Source: CAYPEL01 sp964409635
GTDB lineage: Bacteria; Pseudomonadota; Gammaproteobacteria; DSM-19610
Reading direction: 5' to 3'
NCBI GenBank assembly: GCA_964409635.1
Contig: CAYPEL010000029.1
Coordinates: forward strand, 1-22,647
DNA: 22,647 bases
Within the stretch, counting starts at the first letter, position 1, and each line of letters starts with the position of its first letter. Below the pieces are notes generated by a model. The model worked only from the letters and a program-made list of their open reading frames with translations. It was not told the DNA's origin and did not search any database. The translations under genes were made by a program, and so were the position numbers. Below are positions 14,239 through 22,647 of the stretch, one piece after another.

Positions 14239-15609
14239 TTATTCGCCGCCCTTTTTGATATCGATACCGAGACTGCGCAGTTTACGATAGAGATGGGTAC
14301 GTTCCATACCCACCCGTTTGGCCAACTTACCGACACTGCCACCTGCCTCCGTCAACTGTTGCTGAAGATAAATTTTTTCAAATTGTTCACGTGCTTCACG
14401 CAGTGGCATATTCATCGGCAAAGATGAAGATTCTACTATCGACACAGGTTTATGCGCCGAACTGAGCGCTACTTCAACTTCTTCAATATCGACGACCGGC
14501 CCGGTTCCCAGTATCAACAAACGCTGTACCAGATTCTTCAACTCACGGATATTACCCGGCCACCGATAGTTACGTAAACGATTTTGTGCTGCCGTACTAA
14601 ACTCACGGTAGGGCAGACTTTCCTGAATCACAAAACGATCTACATAAAAATTCAGCAGTTCAGGTATATCCTGGCTGTGCTCCCGCAATCCAGGGATAGC
14701 TAAAGGCACCACATTCAGGTGATAAAACAGGTCTTCCCGGAAGCGGCCTTCGTTGACTTCCTTTTCCAGATCACACGAAGTGGTCGCTATAACCCGGATA
14801 TCAACTGACACGGGTTCCGTGCCGCCCATACGTAAAAAAGAGTGCGTTTGAAAGACGCTGAGTAAGCGCGACTGGGTCTGCAGATCCATATCGGCAATAT
14901 TGCCCAGGAACAGCACACCACCATTAGCCTGCTCCAACCGCCCATAGTGCACCTGATCACCATTCTCACTGCCAAATAACTCAGCCGCTGAATTCTCCGG
15001 CGCCATAGATCCGACCGCAACTTCCACAAATGGCCGGTCGCGCAAGGGGCTTTGAGAATGGATGTAGCGGGCAATAATTTCCTTACCCGAACCCGGCTCA
15101 CCACTGATTAATACCCAGGTGTTATGCTGGGCGATACGTTTAGCCTGCTCGCGCAGCGCTTGCATGACTTCACTTTTACCGTTCGGCTCGGATACCGGCT
15201 GCGCCTGCTTACGCAGACCCAGATTCTCCTGCTGCAATTTATCGGCTTGCAGCGCACGGCTGGTTGTCAGTAACAATTTAGCAAGCGAGATCGGTTTTTC
15301 TATAAAATCATAGGCTCCCAAGCGAGTGGCCTCAACGGCTGTTTCAACATTGCCGTGACCGGACATTACGATAACCGGGCAGGGTAACTGCCCACCTTCT
15401 GACCACTCACGCAACAGCGTGATACCGTCGATATCATCCATCCAGATATCCAGCAGAATTAAATCGGGACGCCGCAGTCGGCGGGCGTGGCGGGCAGCCT
15501 GGCCGTTTTCAGCCACCGTTACCTCGTAACCCTCGTCCTCGAGAATTTCCTTGACGAGATTGCGAATATCAGGCTCGTCATCCACCACCAATATGTAGCC
15601 GGTAGTCAT
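14239..15609 (-). CDS. ntrX: NtrX-type response regulator with degenerate AAA+ domain
   Basis: NtrX is the partner of NtrY. The receiver domain (about 5-120) has DDE at 10-12, phospho-acceptor Asp54 and Lys105. The AAA+ domain follows with an intact Walker A GEPGSGKE (170-177). The GAFTGA loop that contacts sigma54 is absent (residues 214-222 read SENGDQVHY), and Walker B, normally GG.LFLDE, reads GGVLFLGN, so both acidic residues (236-237) are lost. The arginine-finger region GRFREDLFYHLN and the C-terminal Fis-type helix-turn-helix (GGSVGKLAKRVGMERTHLYR) are present. It probably binds DNA but is unlikely to hydrolyse ATP normally or activate sigma54. Length 456, start ATG, 49 nt after ntrY. 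Confidence 0.93.
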   Translation of the reverse strand: MTTGYILVVDDEPDIRNLVKEILEDEGYEVTVAENGQAARHARRLRRPDLILLDIWMDDIDGITLLREWSEGGQLPCPVIVMSGHGNVETAVEATRLGAYDFIEKPISLAKLLLTTSRALQADKLQQENLGLRKQAQPVSEPNGKSEVMQALREQAKRIAQHNTWVLISGEPGSGKEIIARYIHSQSPLRDRPFVEVAVGSMAPENSAAELFGSENGDQVHYGRLEQANGGVLFLGNIADMDLQTQSRLLSVFQTHSFLRMGGTEPVSVDIRVIATTSCDLEKEVNEGRFREDLFYHLNVVPLAIPGLREHSQDIPELLNFYVDRFVIQESLPYREFSTAAQNRLRNYRWPGNIRELKNLVQRLLILGTGPVVDIEEVEVALSSAHKPVSIVESSSLPMNMPLREAREQFEKIYLQQQLTEAGGSVGKLAKRVGMERTHLYRKLRSLGIDIKKGGE

Positions 15610-15658
15610 GACTGTTCTGGATGCCTCATGTACTTAAGTATACTCATATGGCGTAATT

Positions 15659-17839
15659 TCAAATCCCGTCCCGGTTAACGGCTGCCGCAAAACAAATTTC
15701 AATTCTTGCATGCTGTTCGCCGGTATTGAATGCTTTTATTTGTCCGTTATGTTCTTCAACTATTTTCTTGACTACCGCCAAGCCCAAACCTGTGCCCCGC
15801 GCCTTGGTCGTTACATAAGGTTCGAAGATATGCTCCAGCACTTCCTGAGAAAACCCGCCACCAGTATCTTCGAAACATAATTCTATATAGCGTTCGCCAC
15901 TTTCTATATGCCAGCGCGTCTCAATCTGCAGTTGGATATTACTAATGTCAGCAACTGACTCGAATGCATTTTTAATCAGGTTATGCAGCAACTGGCGCAA
16001 ACGGCCTGCATCCGCCTCAATCAATGGTTCAGGTTGTGCTAACTGTGTATTAATAACCTGTCCACTGTCGTTATACAGGTCGAGCACCTCCTGTAGCAAG
16101 TCATGCAGTAACAGTGGTTGCAGCTCTACTTTCGGAGCACGCGCATAATCACTGAACGCATTGACCATTTCTTTTAGAGATTCGACCTGTTGCACAATCG
16201 TATGGGTTGCTCTGTCCAGCACGTCCGCCTCGGATTCATCCATGCTATTCAAATACTTCCTGCGCAATCTTTCTGCCGATAATTGGATTGGCGTCAGCGG
16301 GTTTTTAATTTCATGCGCAAGCCGGCGTGCGACTTCACCCCAGGCCGAATCGCGTTGCGCACGAATTAAATCGGTGACATCGTCAAACACCAGAACCTGC
16401 CCGCCTGCTGCGGTCTCAGCCTCAGACAAAGGCGTTGACCGGCACATCAAAGTCCGCTGACCTGCTGCCCGTGCCAGCGTTATCTGCTCCTGCCACAGTT
16501 CACTTGCAGACGCCTTATTGGCTTCAATCACCTGCAGCAATGGTTCAAGATAGCTATGGCTGGACATCAATTGATCGAAGCTGTTGCCAAGTGTCTGGTT
16601 TATTTCCAGACCCAAGATGCTACAGGCCGCATCGTTTGCAGTTGTGACAACGCCTTTGCTATCAATACTCATTACACCGGATGACAGACTGCCTAATAAA
16701 GTTTCAAGATAGGCGCGTTGCGCCTCAATCTGATGTTGGCTCGCCTGCGCCTGGTCACGTGCGTGGGCTAACCGCCGCGTCATATCATTAAAAGACTGCA
16801 CCAGAAAACCCAGCTCATCTTCGCTGGAAACGGGCAAGCGCTTACTGTAATCCCCCTCGGCCACCGCCCGGGTACCTTCGGCCAATACACCAATAGGCGA
16901 CACCAGCCTGCGGGCAGAAAAAAATGCCGCCCAAACTGCAGACAACAAACTCAGCGCCAACACCAGCGATAAGGTTAACGTATAGCTGTATTTCAGTGGC
17001 TGGCGCAGAAAGGACAATTCCTTATAGCGGGTAATCTGTGCTTGAACATTATCAGCCAGTTCACTCAGCCGTCCCGGCATCTGGTACAACGCCTGCAGCG
17101 TCAAGCGTTCCGAGTTCAATTTGGCGGCCCGGATTGGAACCACAGTCCGAACAAACAGGCCATTGTCACCGAGCGGCTCCAGCGCCACATATGACCGGCC
17201 TTGCGATACCACAAACGTCACTTCCTTGCTGGGGTGGCTGGGCAGCAGTGCACTGCTGTCCAAATTACTCGATGCAATAACACGCCCGTCATGGCCAAAT
17301 ACGGTCAACTCCACGGCACTACTCTGAACCCGCAGATCATACAATGTGATCGGAATCATAGAGGACGACATTTCACCCAACTCAACGGCGACTTTTTCCG
17401 TCAAACCAAGCAGATCACTCAGTCGCACATCCAGCGCACCACGGCTTAAATCGAGCGAATCCTCCAACGCCTGCTCGATCTCAACGTTAAACCAGGAGTC
17501 GATACCGCGTTGTAAAAACTGCAATGAGAAATAATAGACAACACCAATCGGAACAACGGCGAGAACCACAAAAGTAACCACTAGACGCACCGTCAATAAG
17601 GACCCCGGCGCCCGGGCACGGTACTGACTGACCATCCAATACAGGTTGGTACCAATCAACGCCACCAACACGATCAAGCCCAGTGCGTTGACCAGTAAAA
17701 GCCAGGAATATAATTTACCGAATCGTTCAGAGTGATGCGTGGCATCACTCATCAGCGTGAGTGACACCAACAAAATGCCGAACAGCACGAGTATCGGCCA
17801 GATGCCAAAACGGGATTTTTTCAGGGCTTCAGCGGCCAC
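15659..17839 (-). CDS. ntrY: NtrY-type membrane sensor histidine kinase
   Basis: This 726-residue sensor kinase phosphorylates NtrX; in relatives the pair responds to nitrogen, redox or envelope state. Three transmembrane helices (about 13-30, 43-67, 83-105), a periplasmic region of about 175 residues and a fourth helix (about 284-308) come first. Then HAMP (SPIGVLAEGTRAVAEGDYSK), a PAS domain (about 380-490), HisKA with His509 in LAHEIKNPLTPIQLS, and the ATPase domain with NLIKNAFES and GTGLGLAVVKK. The start is a GTG at 17839 overlapping the end of the DUF4390 gene by 19 nt, with GGA just upstream. This overlap implies translational coupling. Confidence 0.95.
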   Translation of the reverse strand: MAAEALKKSRFGIWPILVLFGILLVSLTLMSDATHHSERFGKLYSWLLLVNALGLIVLVALIGTNLYWMVSQYRARAPGSLLTVRLVVTFVVLAVVPIGVVYYFSLQFLQRGIDSWFNVEIEQALEDSLDLSRGALDVRLSDLLGLTEKVAVELGEMSSSMIPITLYDLRVQSSAVELTVFGHDGRVIASSNLDSSALLPSHPSKEVTFVVSQGRSYVALEPLGDNGLFVRTVVPIRAAKLNSERLTLQALYQMPGRLSELADNVQAQITRYKELSFLRQPLKYSYTLTLSLVLALSLLSAVWAAFFSARRLVSPIGVLAEGTRAVAEGDYSKRLPVSSEDELGFLVQSFNDMTRRLAHARDQAQASQHQIEAQRAYLETLLGSLSSGVMSIDSKGVVTTANDAACSILGLEINQTLGNSFDQLMSSHSYLEPLLQVIEANKASASELWQEQITLARAAGQRTLMCRSTPLSEAETAAGGQVLVFDDVTDLIRAQRDSAWGEVARRLAHEIKNPLTPIQLSAERLRRKYLNSMDESEADVLDRATHTIVQQVESLKEMVNAFSDYARAPKVELQPLLLHDLLQEVLDLYNDSGQVINTQLAQPEPLIEADAGRLRQLLHNLIKNAFESVADISNIQLQIETRWHIESGERYIELCFEDTGGGFSQEVLEHIFEPYVTTKARGTGLGLAVVKKIVEEHNGQIKAFNTGEQHARIEICFAAAVNRDGI

Positions 17840-18396
17840 TGGTTCCAGCCCCGGGTCAGTTTCCAGTCAGCGCCGAAATAGGCCCATAGCCGAATCGGTG
17901 TCGGCAGCGCTTCTACATCAAAGGAGGCGCGCATGCGCACGCGGTAATTTTCATTCTCACGCAACGCATCGGCAGCAATCAATGGGACATCATAAACATT
18001 ACCGATTGAATCGAGCGCGTCATCGATATAACGGTAACTTTGCTGGCTGCCCTTATTCACATCCTTGACAATGTAGCGTCTACTCAATGCGTGGTAATAA
18101 AGCATATAACGCTGCTTAAATTCATGTATGACTTCCGGCCACAGCCAGCGGCGCTTGCGGATCAGCCCAATTTCCAGATCAACGACCAGGGGTACACCAT
18201 TATCCAGTGCCTCCTGCACTTTTTGATCCATATCGAATACAACGCGCGCACTGGCCCGGTATATTCCATTAACCAGCAGCGTCCGTTCGTCTTCTATCTC
18301 AGCATGCTCGGCAGCGAGCGGCGCAACATAATAACAACAACCAAACATCACACAGCAACGAAAAAAGTGACGCATGCTGTTCGATTGTGAAGTCAT
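17821..18396 (-). CDS. DUF4390 family exported protein
   Basis: This 191-residue protein has a signal peptide (about residues 1-29, ending near LAAEHA) and matches DUF4390, a family of unknown function usually encoded between rsmB and ntrY, as here. Visible family traits are VVFDMDQKVQEALDNGVPLVVDLEI, the basic RKRRWLWPE stretch, LSRRYIVKD and the C-terminal LWAYFGADWKLTRGWNQWPL. The position suggests a periplasmic partner or input for NtrY, which is inference. Start is ATG 18396, or ATG 18375 which leaves a shorter leader. It overlaps ntrY by 19 nt and begins 15 nt after rsmB. Confidence 0.92.
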   Translation of the reverse strand: MTSQSNSMRHFFRCCVMFGCCYYVAPLAAEHAEIEDERTLLVNGIYRASARVVFDMDQKVQEALDNGVPLVVDLEIGLIRKRRWLWPEVIHEFKQRYMLYYHALSRRYIVKDVNKGSQQSYRYIDDALDSIGNVYDVPLIAADALRENENYRVRMRASFDVEALPTPIRLWAYFGADWKLTRGWNQWPLKP

Positions 18397-18411
18397 ATGA
18401 TCTGCTTTAAC

Positions 18412-19785
18412 CTAGGCAACCGTGGTTGAAATCTTGCTGAGACAAGCAAAATAAAAACCATCCATCCCCTGTTCGCCTGGCAGCACCTGCCGGCCTGTTT
18501 CCAGCCTACGACCCCAATCAGCGCTGATCTTTATTTCCTGGCAATCAGGATGAGCCTCAATAAATCGCATTATTTGATCACTGTTTTCGCGCTTCAATAC
18601 CGAACAGGTAACATATAACAGCATACCGCCTGGCGCCAGTAAGGGCCACATAGCATCCAGCAGGCGTTGCTGTTGTTTTGCCAACTGATTAATATCCGCT
18701 GCACGCCGCAAGACTTTTATATCTGGATGACGCCGTATCACCCCGCTTGCCGAGCACGGCGCATCCAACAGAATCCGGTCAAACAGTTTACCGTCCCACC
18801 AACTGGCTGTATCTGCGGCATCAACTGCCAGTAAAGTGGCCTGCAGTTTCAGCCGATCCAGATTTTCCTGTATGTGCTGCAGCCGCTTACTATCTATATC
18901 CAGCGCAACGACTTCATCCGCATCAGGCTGCGATTCAAGCAAATGACAGGTTTTGCCCCCCGGTGCGGCGCAGGCATCCAGTACCCGCTCACCGGCAACA
19001 ACCGGCAGTAGTTGCGCCGCCAGTTGCGCGCCTGCGTCCTGCACTGACACGCAGCCTTGCTTGAAACCGGGTAATTTTTCAACCCCGACCGCTTGCGGCA
19101 GGGTCAGCGCCGATGGCACGTTTGGGACCGGCAGGGAATCAATTCCTGCTTCTAATAGTAACGCGGCATAGGCTGCAACACTCTGCTGCAAGCAGTTTAC
19201 CCGTAACACCATGGGTGGCCGCTGATTGTTGGCATCGAGAATGGCTTCCCAATCCTCTGGCCAGTCTTGTTGTATTTGTTGCAATAGCCATTCTGGATGC
19301 GACCAGCGGGTGCTCGCCTGGGCATCCAGTTCATCTTGTAATGACTGTGTATTGCGCTGGCAGTTGCGCAACACTGCGTTGACTACACCGGCTGCCCAGT
19401 CTTTACCCAAGGGGCGTACTGCTTCAACCGTTTCATGGATAACCGCATGCGCCGGTTTATCGAGATAAAGCAGCTGGTACAACCCTGCCAGTATCAGCAT
19501 ATGCACAACCTGGTCACGCGGCTTGAACGGACGTGACAATAATTTATCCGCCAATTTCTGGAGGCGCTCATGCCAGCGCAGCACCCCAAAGCACAATTCC
19601 TGGGCGAATGCACGATCAGCATCAAGCTTAAGGCGTTGTAAATTTCGCTGCAGTTGACCTGTCAATGAGCGGCCATCGCCAACCACCGCGAGGACTATTT
19701 CCGCAGCGACTGAGCGTGACGTTGGGCTGGGTTTGCCACGTATTTTTCGGCTCAATGCTTTAGCCCGCAGATGGGTCAAACACAA
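18412..19785 (-). CDS. rsmB: 16S rRNA m5C967 methyltransferase RsmB
   Basis: RsmB methylates C967 of 16S rRNA using S-adenosylmethionine. The N-terminal NusB-like RNA-binding domain (about 25-165) includes QELCFGVLRWHERLQ and MLILAGLYQLLYLDKPAHAVIHETVE. The methyltransferase domain has SAM motif LDACAAPGGKT, motif IV DAPCSASG (Cys344) and motif VI VTCSV (Cys394); the 50-residue spacing equals that of the two active cysteines in the E. coli enzyme. There is no ATG near the expected start. Coordinates use the outermost TTG (19785), overlapping fmt by 26 nt. A TTG at 19755, just after the fmt stop, fits the family N-terminus better. Either start implies coupling to fmt. Confidence 0.93.
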   Translation of the reverse strand: MCLTHLRAKALSRKIRGKPSPTSRSVAAEIVLAVVGDGRSLTGQLQRNLQRLKLDADRAFAQELCFGVLRWHERLQKLADKLLSRPFKPRDQVVHMLILAGLYQLLYLDKPAHAVIHETVEAVRPLGKDWAAGVVNAVLRNCQRNTQSLQDELDAQASTRWSHPEWLLQQIQQDWPEDWEAILDANNQRPPMVLRVNCLQQSVAAYAALLLEAGIDSLPVPNVPSALTLPQAVGVEKLPGFKQGCVSVQDAGAQLAAQLLPVVAGERVLDACAAPGGKTCHLLESQPDADEVVALDIDSKRLQHIQENLDRLKLQATLLAVDAADTASWWDGKLFDRILLDAPCSASGVIRRHPDIKVLRRAADINQLAKQQQRLLDAMWPLLAPGGMLLYVTCSVLKRENSDQIMRFIEAHPDCQEIKISADWGRRLETGRQVLPGEQGMDGFYFACLSKISTTVA

Positions 19786-20698
19786 CCGAAGTCATACTAT
19801 GCGCATTCAGTAACTGCGCCGCAGTCAAGCGTTTACCACCGGGCAGTTGCAGCTCCTTCAACAGCAAACAATCCTCACCACAGGCAACCTGAATCCCCGC
19901 TTTACCGGCAGTAATTACCGCGCCGGGTTGCTGAGTGGTTGCCTGCTTGACCAGCGCGCTCTTCCATATACGTAATACTTTATCCGCATAACGGGTTTGC
20001 GCCACAGGCCAGGGATTAAAGGCACGCACTTGCCGGTCAATCTGACGAGCAGATTGCGTCCAGTCAATCGCTGCTTCCCGCTTTAGCAGTTTTTTTGCAT
20101 AGGTTGCATACTGATCATCCTGCACCATCGGTGTTAATGAGCCAGTTGCCAGCACATCCAGATTGGCCATGAGTACACTGGCCGACAGGCTGCTCAACCG
20201 GTCGTGTAATTCTCCGCCTGTATCCACTGCCGTTATGTCACAAGATTCGGCAGCGAGTACCGGCCCGGTATCCAGACCGGCCTCCATTTGCATCAGGCAA
20301 ACACCGGTTTTGGTATCCCCCGCCAGGATAGCGCGCTGAATAGGCGCAGCACCCCGCCAACGGGGTAATAAGGATGCATGTAAGTTCACACAACCCAGTG
20401 CCGGAATATCCAATACTGCTTGGGGTAGCAACAGCCCATAAGCCACAACCACCATGAGGTCCGGGTTCAGCGCTTTGAGGGCTTGCTGTTGCTCTGACGG
20501 TTTAAGGCTTTCTGGCTGAAACACCGGCAAGTCATAGTGCGCGGCCAGCTGCTTAACGGGACTCTGCTGCAGTTTCCGGCCACGTCCGGCGGGCCGATCC
20601 GGCTGGGTATAAACAGCCACGACAGAATGCGTACTGTCAATCAAGGCTTGGAGTACCGGCACGGAGAAGTCCGGGGTACCCGCAAAAATTATCCGCAT
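19760..20698 (-). CDS. fmt: Methionyl-tRNA formyltransferase
   Basis: Fmt formylates Met-tRNAfMet using 10-formyltetrahydrofolate, before translation initiation. The 312-residue protein shows the N-terminal MRIIFAGTPDFSVPVL and the catalytic trio Asn105, His107 and Asp143, within NLHASLLPRWRGAAPI and GLDTGP. The C-terminal OB-like domain (about 205-312) contains KREAAIDW and RAFNPWPVA. ATG at 20698, 9 nt after the def stop. The def-fmt-rsmB order is conserved in bacteria and links formylation with deformylation. Confidence 0.97.
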   Translation of the reverse strand: MRIIFAGTPDFSVPVLQALIDSTHSVVAVYTQPDRPAGRGRKLQQSPVKQLAAHYDLPVFQPESLKPSEQQQALKALNPDLMVVVAYGLLLPQAVLDIPALGCVNLHASLLPRWRGAAPIQRAILAGDTKTGVCLMQMEAGLDTGPVLAAESCDITAVDTGGELHDRLSSLSASVLMANLDVLATGSLTPMVQDDQYATYAKKLLKREAAIDWTQSARQIDRQVRAFNPWPVAQTRYADKVLRIWKSALVKQATTQQPGAVITAGKAGIQVACGEDCLLLKELQLPGGKRLTAAQLLNAHSMTSVVFDPSAG

Positions 20699-20707
20699 GA
20701 AATTCGT

Positions 20708-21250
20708 TTAGATTACCGTTTGTGCTGGATTGCGATCTGGCGTGGTTTCACTATTCTGGCGTTGTTGTTTTTCGAGTTTTTTCCGGATACGCGTCCGTTT
20801 TAGCTGGGATAGGTAATCAACGAACAACTTACCATCAAGGTGGTCAATTTCATGCTGAATACAAATGGCCAGCAAGCCATCTGCAGCTAACTCATACACT
20901 TCACCCTGCCGATCCAGCGCTTTCACCACAATATGGTCAGCCCGCTCTACCGATTCAAACACGCCAGGCACAGATAAACAGCCTTCATCCATTGCTTCAA
21001 TGCCGTCCTGCTCGGTCAATTCGGGATTGATCAGCACGAAGGGCTGATTCTTTTCCTCGCTGATATCAATAACAATAAGCCGCTTATGTACATCTACCTG
21101 GGTTGCTGCCAGGCCGATTCCAGGTGCTTCGTACATAGTGTCGAACATATCATCTATAAGAATGCAGAGCTCGTCATCCACCTGCTCTATTGGCTTTGCA
21201 ACTGTTCGCAGGCGAGGGTCGGGGAAACAAAGGATATCCAGAATTGCCAT
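20708..21250 (-). CDS. def: Peptide deformylase
   Basis: Def removes the N-formyl group from new proteins using a bound metal, usually Fe2+. The 180-residue protein has the three class motifs: GIGLAATQV (44-52), EGCLSVPG with metal ligand Cys91, and QHEIDHLDG with ligands His133 and His137 and catalytic Glu134. After the enzyme core is a charged tail (KRTRIRKKLEKQQRQ and beyond), slightly longer than the E. coli protein. The ATG at 21250 has GGAA at suitable spacing. It is the first gene of a long minus-strand run through trkH and is divergent from the LysM gene. Confidence 0.97.
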   Translation of the reverse strand: MAILDILCFPDPRLRTVAKPIEQVDDELCILIDDMFDTMYEAPGIGLAATQVDVHKRLIVIDISEEKNQPFVLINPELTEQDGIEAMDEGCLSVPGVFESVERADHIVVKALDRQGEVYELAADGLLAICIQHEIDHLDGKLFVDYLSQLKRTRIRKKLEKQQRQNSETTPDRNPAQTVI

Positions 21251-21500
21251 GTGATTTCCGTCACAAGTCGTTTATGACATTTACCTTAATACTGTAACAC
21301 AATGAACCCGCTACTGTTTGTTCGAGAGCCGTCAAATTCCCGCCAGTTTGCGGGCAATGTCCAGAAAAGCAAATTTTCGCTACACTCCGGCTGCCAACTG
21401 CCGTTAGTAGTACCTGAATTCGCAGGCAAATCGAATTTGAGCATTAACGCCTGTTTAGGCAGTATTTTTTAGGCACCAACCCGGACGCAAAGGGACGCTT
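21251..21500. other. Divergent promoter region between def and the LysM gene
   Basis: This 250-bp gap must contain promoters for both directions, but no -35/-10 pair is convincing. A plus-strand TTGAGC and CAGTAT at 17-bp spacing (about 21437-21465) is the best match and is weak. A small hairpin CCCGC/GCGGG lies at about 21339-21354. GCCTGTTTAGGC followed by a T-run occurs at about 21450-21470 and could attenuate transcription toward the LysM gene. GGGACG five bases before 21501 is its ribosome site. Confidence 0.45.
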
Positions 21501-22541
21501 ATGTCACACACAAAATCACTGGCTCTGGCTCTGGTATTCATGGTATCCAGCGCATTCGCCAATCAGGTCTCACTCAAGGATGGCCACCCTGACCAGTATG
21601 TGGTCAAAAAAGGCGACACCTTGTGGGATATATCTGCACTATTTCTCAACAGCCCCTGGCTGTGGCCGGAAATCTGGCACGTTAACCCGCAAGTCAGTAA
21701 CCCACACCTGATTTACCCGGGTGACAATCTATCCCTGGTTTATATAGACGGTAAACCGCAGCTGCGACTGCAGCGTGGTCAACGCAGCGTCAAGCTGTCA
21801 CCCCGTGCGCGCCCGGAAAGTCTCGATCGAGCCATTCCGGCCATTCCGCTGGATGCCATTGAGCAGTTTCTTTCCAAGCCCTTGGTCGTAAGTAAAGATG
21901 AGTTGGCCAATGCAGCTTATGTGGTTTCAAGTGTCGGCGAACATCTAATTACCGGCGCTGGGGATAAAGTCTATCTGCGTGGTATCAGTGACGATAGCGC
22001 CGCAGTACAGAATTTATTCCGCCCCGGCAGTACCTACATCGACCCGGATACGGGTGAGATTCTAGGCTATGAAGCCATCTATCTGGGTGAAGGCAAAATC
22101 AGCAGAAACGGCGATCCCAGCACGCTTAATCTGACGCGCACAACCCGTGAGGTCAATATTGGTGACCGCGCACTGCCGGTTTCACAAGAATCTACCCACG
22201 CCTATTTTTCACCACACCCAACCAGTCCTGACATGGATGGTTCCATCATCTCTGTACTCGATGGGGTCAGCCAGATTGGCCAGTATCAAGTCGTGGTAAT
22301 CAACCGCGGTACCCGTGAAGGCGTGGATGTCGGCTCAGTGATGTCGATCGAGCAAAAAGGCGCTCTAATCCGCGACCAGGTCAGCCAAAAGCGTAACGAA
22401 ATGGTCCAGCTACCTGATGAGTATGCCGGATTACTGATGGTTTTCCGTACCTTCGAAAAAGTCAGCTATGCTATTGTATTGAAAGCGATCCAGGCCTTAC
22501 ACATTGGTGATAAAGTACGTCATCCCGATAATCTAAGCTAA
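21501..22541 (+). CDS. Exported LysM peptidoglycan-binding protein
   Basis: This 346-residue protein has a signal peptide (residues 1-20, ending SSAFA) and an N-terminal LysM domain (about 33-85; YVVKKGDTLWDIS, PWLWPEIWHVNP, IYPGD). A long C-terminal domain follows, with DAIEQFLSKPLVVSKDEL, YLRGI, PDTGEILGYEAIYLGEG and a final VLKAIQALHIGDKVRHP. This matches the LysM protein divergent from def in Pseudomonas and many Gammaproteobacteria, whose role is unknown but probably concerns the cell wall. ATG 21501 has GGGACG upstream. A strong terminator follows, so it is transcribed alone. Confidence 0.94.
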   Translation: MSHTKSLALALVFMVSSAFANQVSLKDGHPDQYVVKKGDTLWDISALFLNSPWLWPEIWHVNPQVSNPHLIYPGDNLSLVYIDGKPQLRLQRGQRSVKLSPRARPESLDRAIPAIPLDAIEQFLSKPLVVSKDELANAAYVVSSVGEHLITGAGDKVYLRGISDDSAAVQNLFRPGSTYIDPDTGEILGYEAIYLGEGKISRNGDPSTLNLTRTTREVNIGDRALPVSQESTHAYFSPHPTSPDMDGSIISVLDGVSQIGQYQVVVINRGTREGVDVGSVMSIEQKGALIRDQVSQKRNEMVQLPDEYAGLLMVFRTFEKVSYAIVLKAIQALHIGDKVRHPDNLS

Positions 22542-22567
22542 TTATAGCGTTTGGTCTTTGTTCACAG

Positions 22568-22591
22568 ACACCGGGCTTTTCAGCCCGGTGT
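22568..22591 (+). terminator. Terminator after the LysM gene
   Basis: A 10-bp perfect stem ACACCGGGCT/AGCCCGGTGT with a TTTC loop starts 26 nt after the LysM stop codon. The following TCATTTAT is only moderately T-rich, but the stem is strong and well placed for a Rho-independent terminator. Confidence 0.8.
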
Positions 22592-22647
22592 TCATTTATA
22601 GCACCCTTTCTTTTACCCAAGAAAAATCAGTTGAAAAGCCGGTAGGC

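Noticed and set aside
1..22647. CRISPR arrays, tRNA or rRNA genes, prophage, transposase or toxin-antitoxin genes
   Set aside because: I looked for evenly spaced direct repeats, tRNA-like folds and the typical proteins and saw none.

Overview
The window looks like chromosomal DNA of a free-living gammaproteobacterium, probably one with sulfur-based energy metabolism. Three things support this: a monofunctional hisB in the order hisB-hisH-hisA-hisF; the order LysM gene / def-fmt-rsmB-DUF4390-ntrY-ntrX-trkA-trkH, which is typical of Pseudomonas and Chromatiales relatives; and a DsrE2-type protein beside a single-domain rhodanese, a combination common in sulfur oxidisers. The species cannot be named from the sequence alone. 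Nearly all genes are on the minus strand; only the patatin gene and the terminal LysM gene are on plus.

Layout. 1-34: partial copy of a dispersed repeat. 61-2993 (minus): hisB-hisH-hisA-hisF, encoding the middle of histidine synthesis, with a 51-bp perfect inverted repeat wedged between hisB and hisH. 3255-7663 (minus): a run of accessory genes. Read 5' to 3' they are an exported rhodanese with extra cysteines, an exported LysM protein, an ankyrin/TPR lipoprotein, an exported alpha/beta hydrolase and a small DUF5062-like protein. 8169-9344 (plus): patatin-like phospholipase, sharing a convergent bidirectional terminator with the DsrE2 gene. 9499-10758 (minus): rhodanese and DsrE2. 10759-11060: a palindrome and an AT-rich block bounded by short inverted repeats. 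11061-21250 (minus): def-fmt-rsmB-DUF4390-ntrY-ntrX-trkA-trkH plus a small gene after trkH. 21501-22541 (plus): LysM protein, followed by a terminator.

How the genes work together. HisB, HisH, HisA and HisF catalyse successive or coupled steps of histidine synthesis; hisG, hisD, hisC and hisI/E must lie elsewhere. Def and Fmt remove and add the N-formyl group, and RsmB methylates 16S rRNA. NtrY/NtrX form a two-component system, and TrkA/TrkH a potassium uptake system. The rhodanese/DsrE2 pair suggests persulfide handling.

The most unusual points are these. (1) A roughly 55-residue module is shared by the adjacent LysM and ankyrin proteins, pointing to an undescribed envelope gene set. (2) Several unrelated palindromic elements sit exactly at gene stop codons inside operons. 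(3) NtrX has lost both the GAFTGA loop and the Walker B acidic pair.
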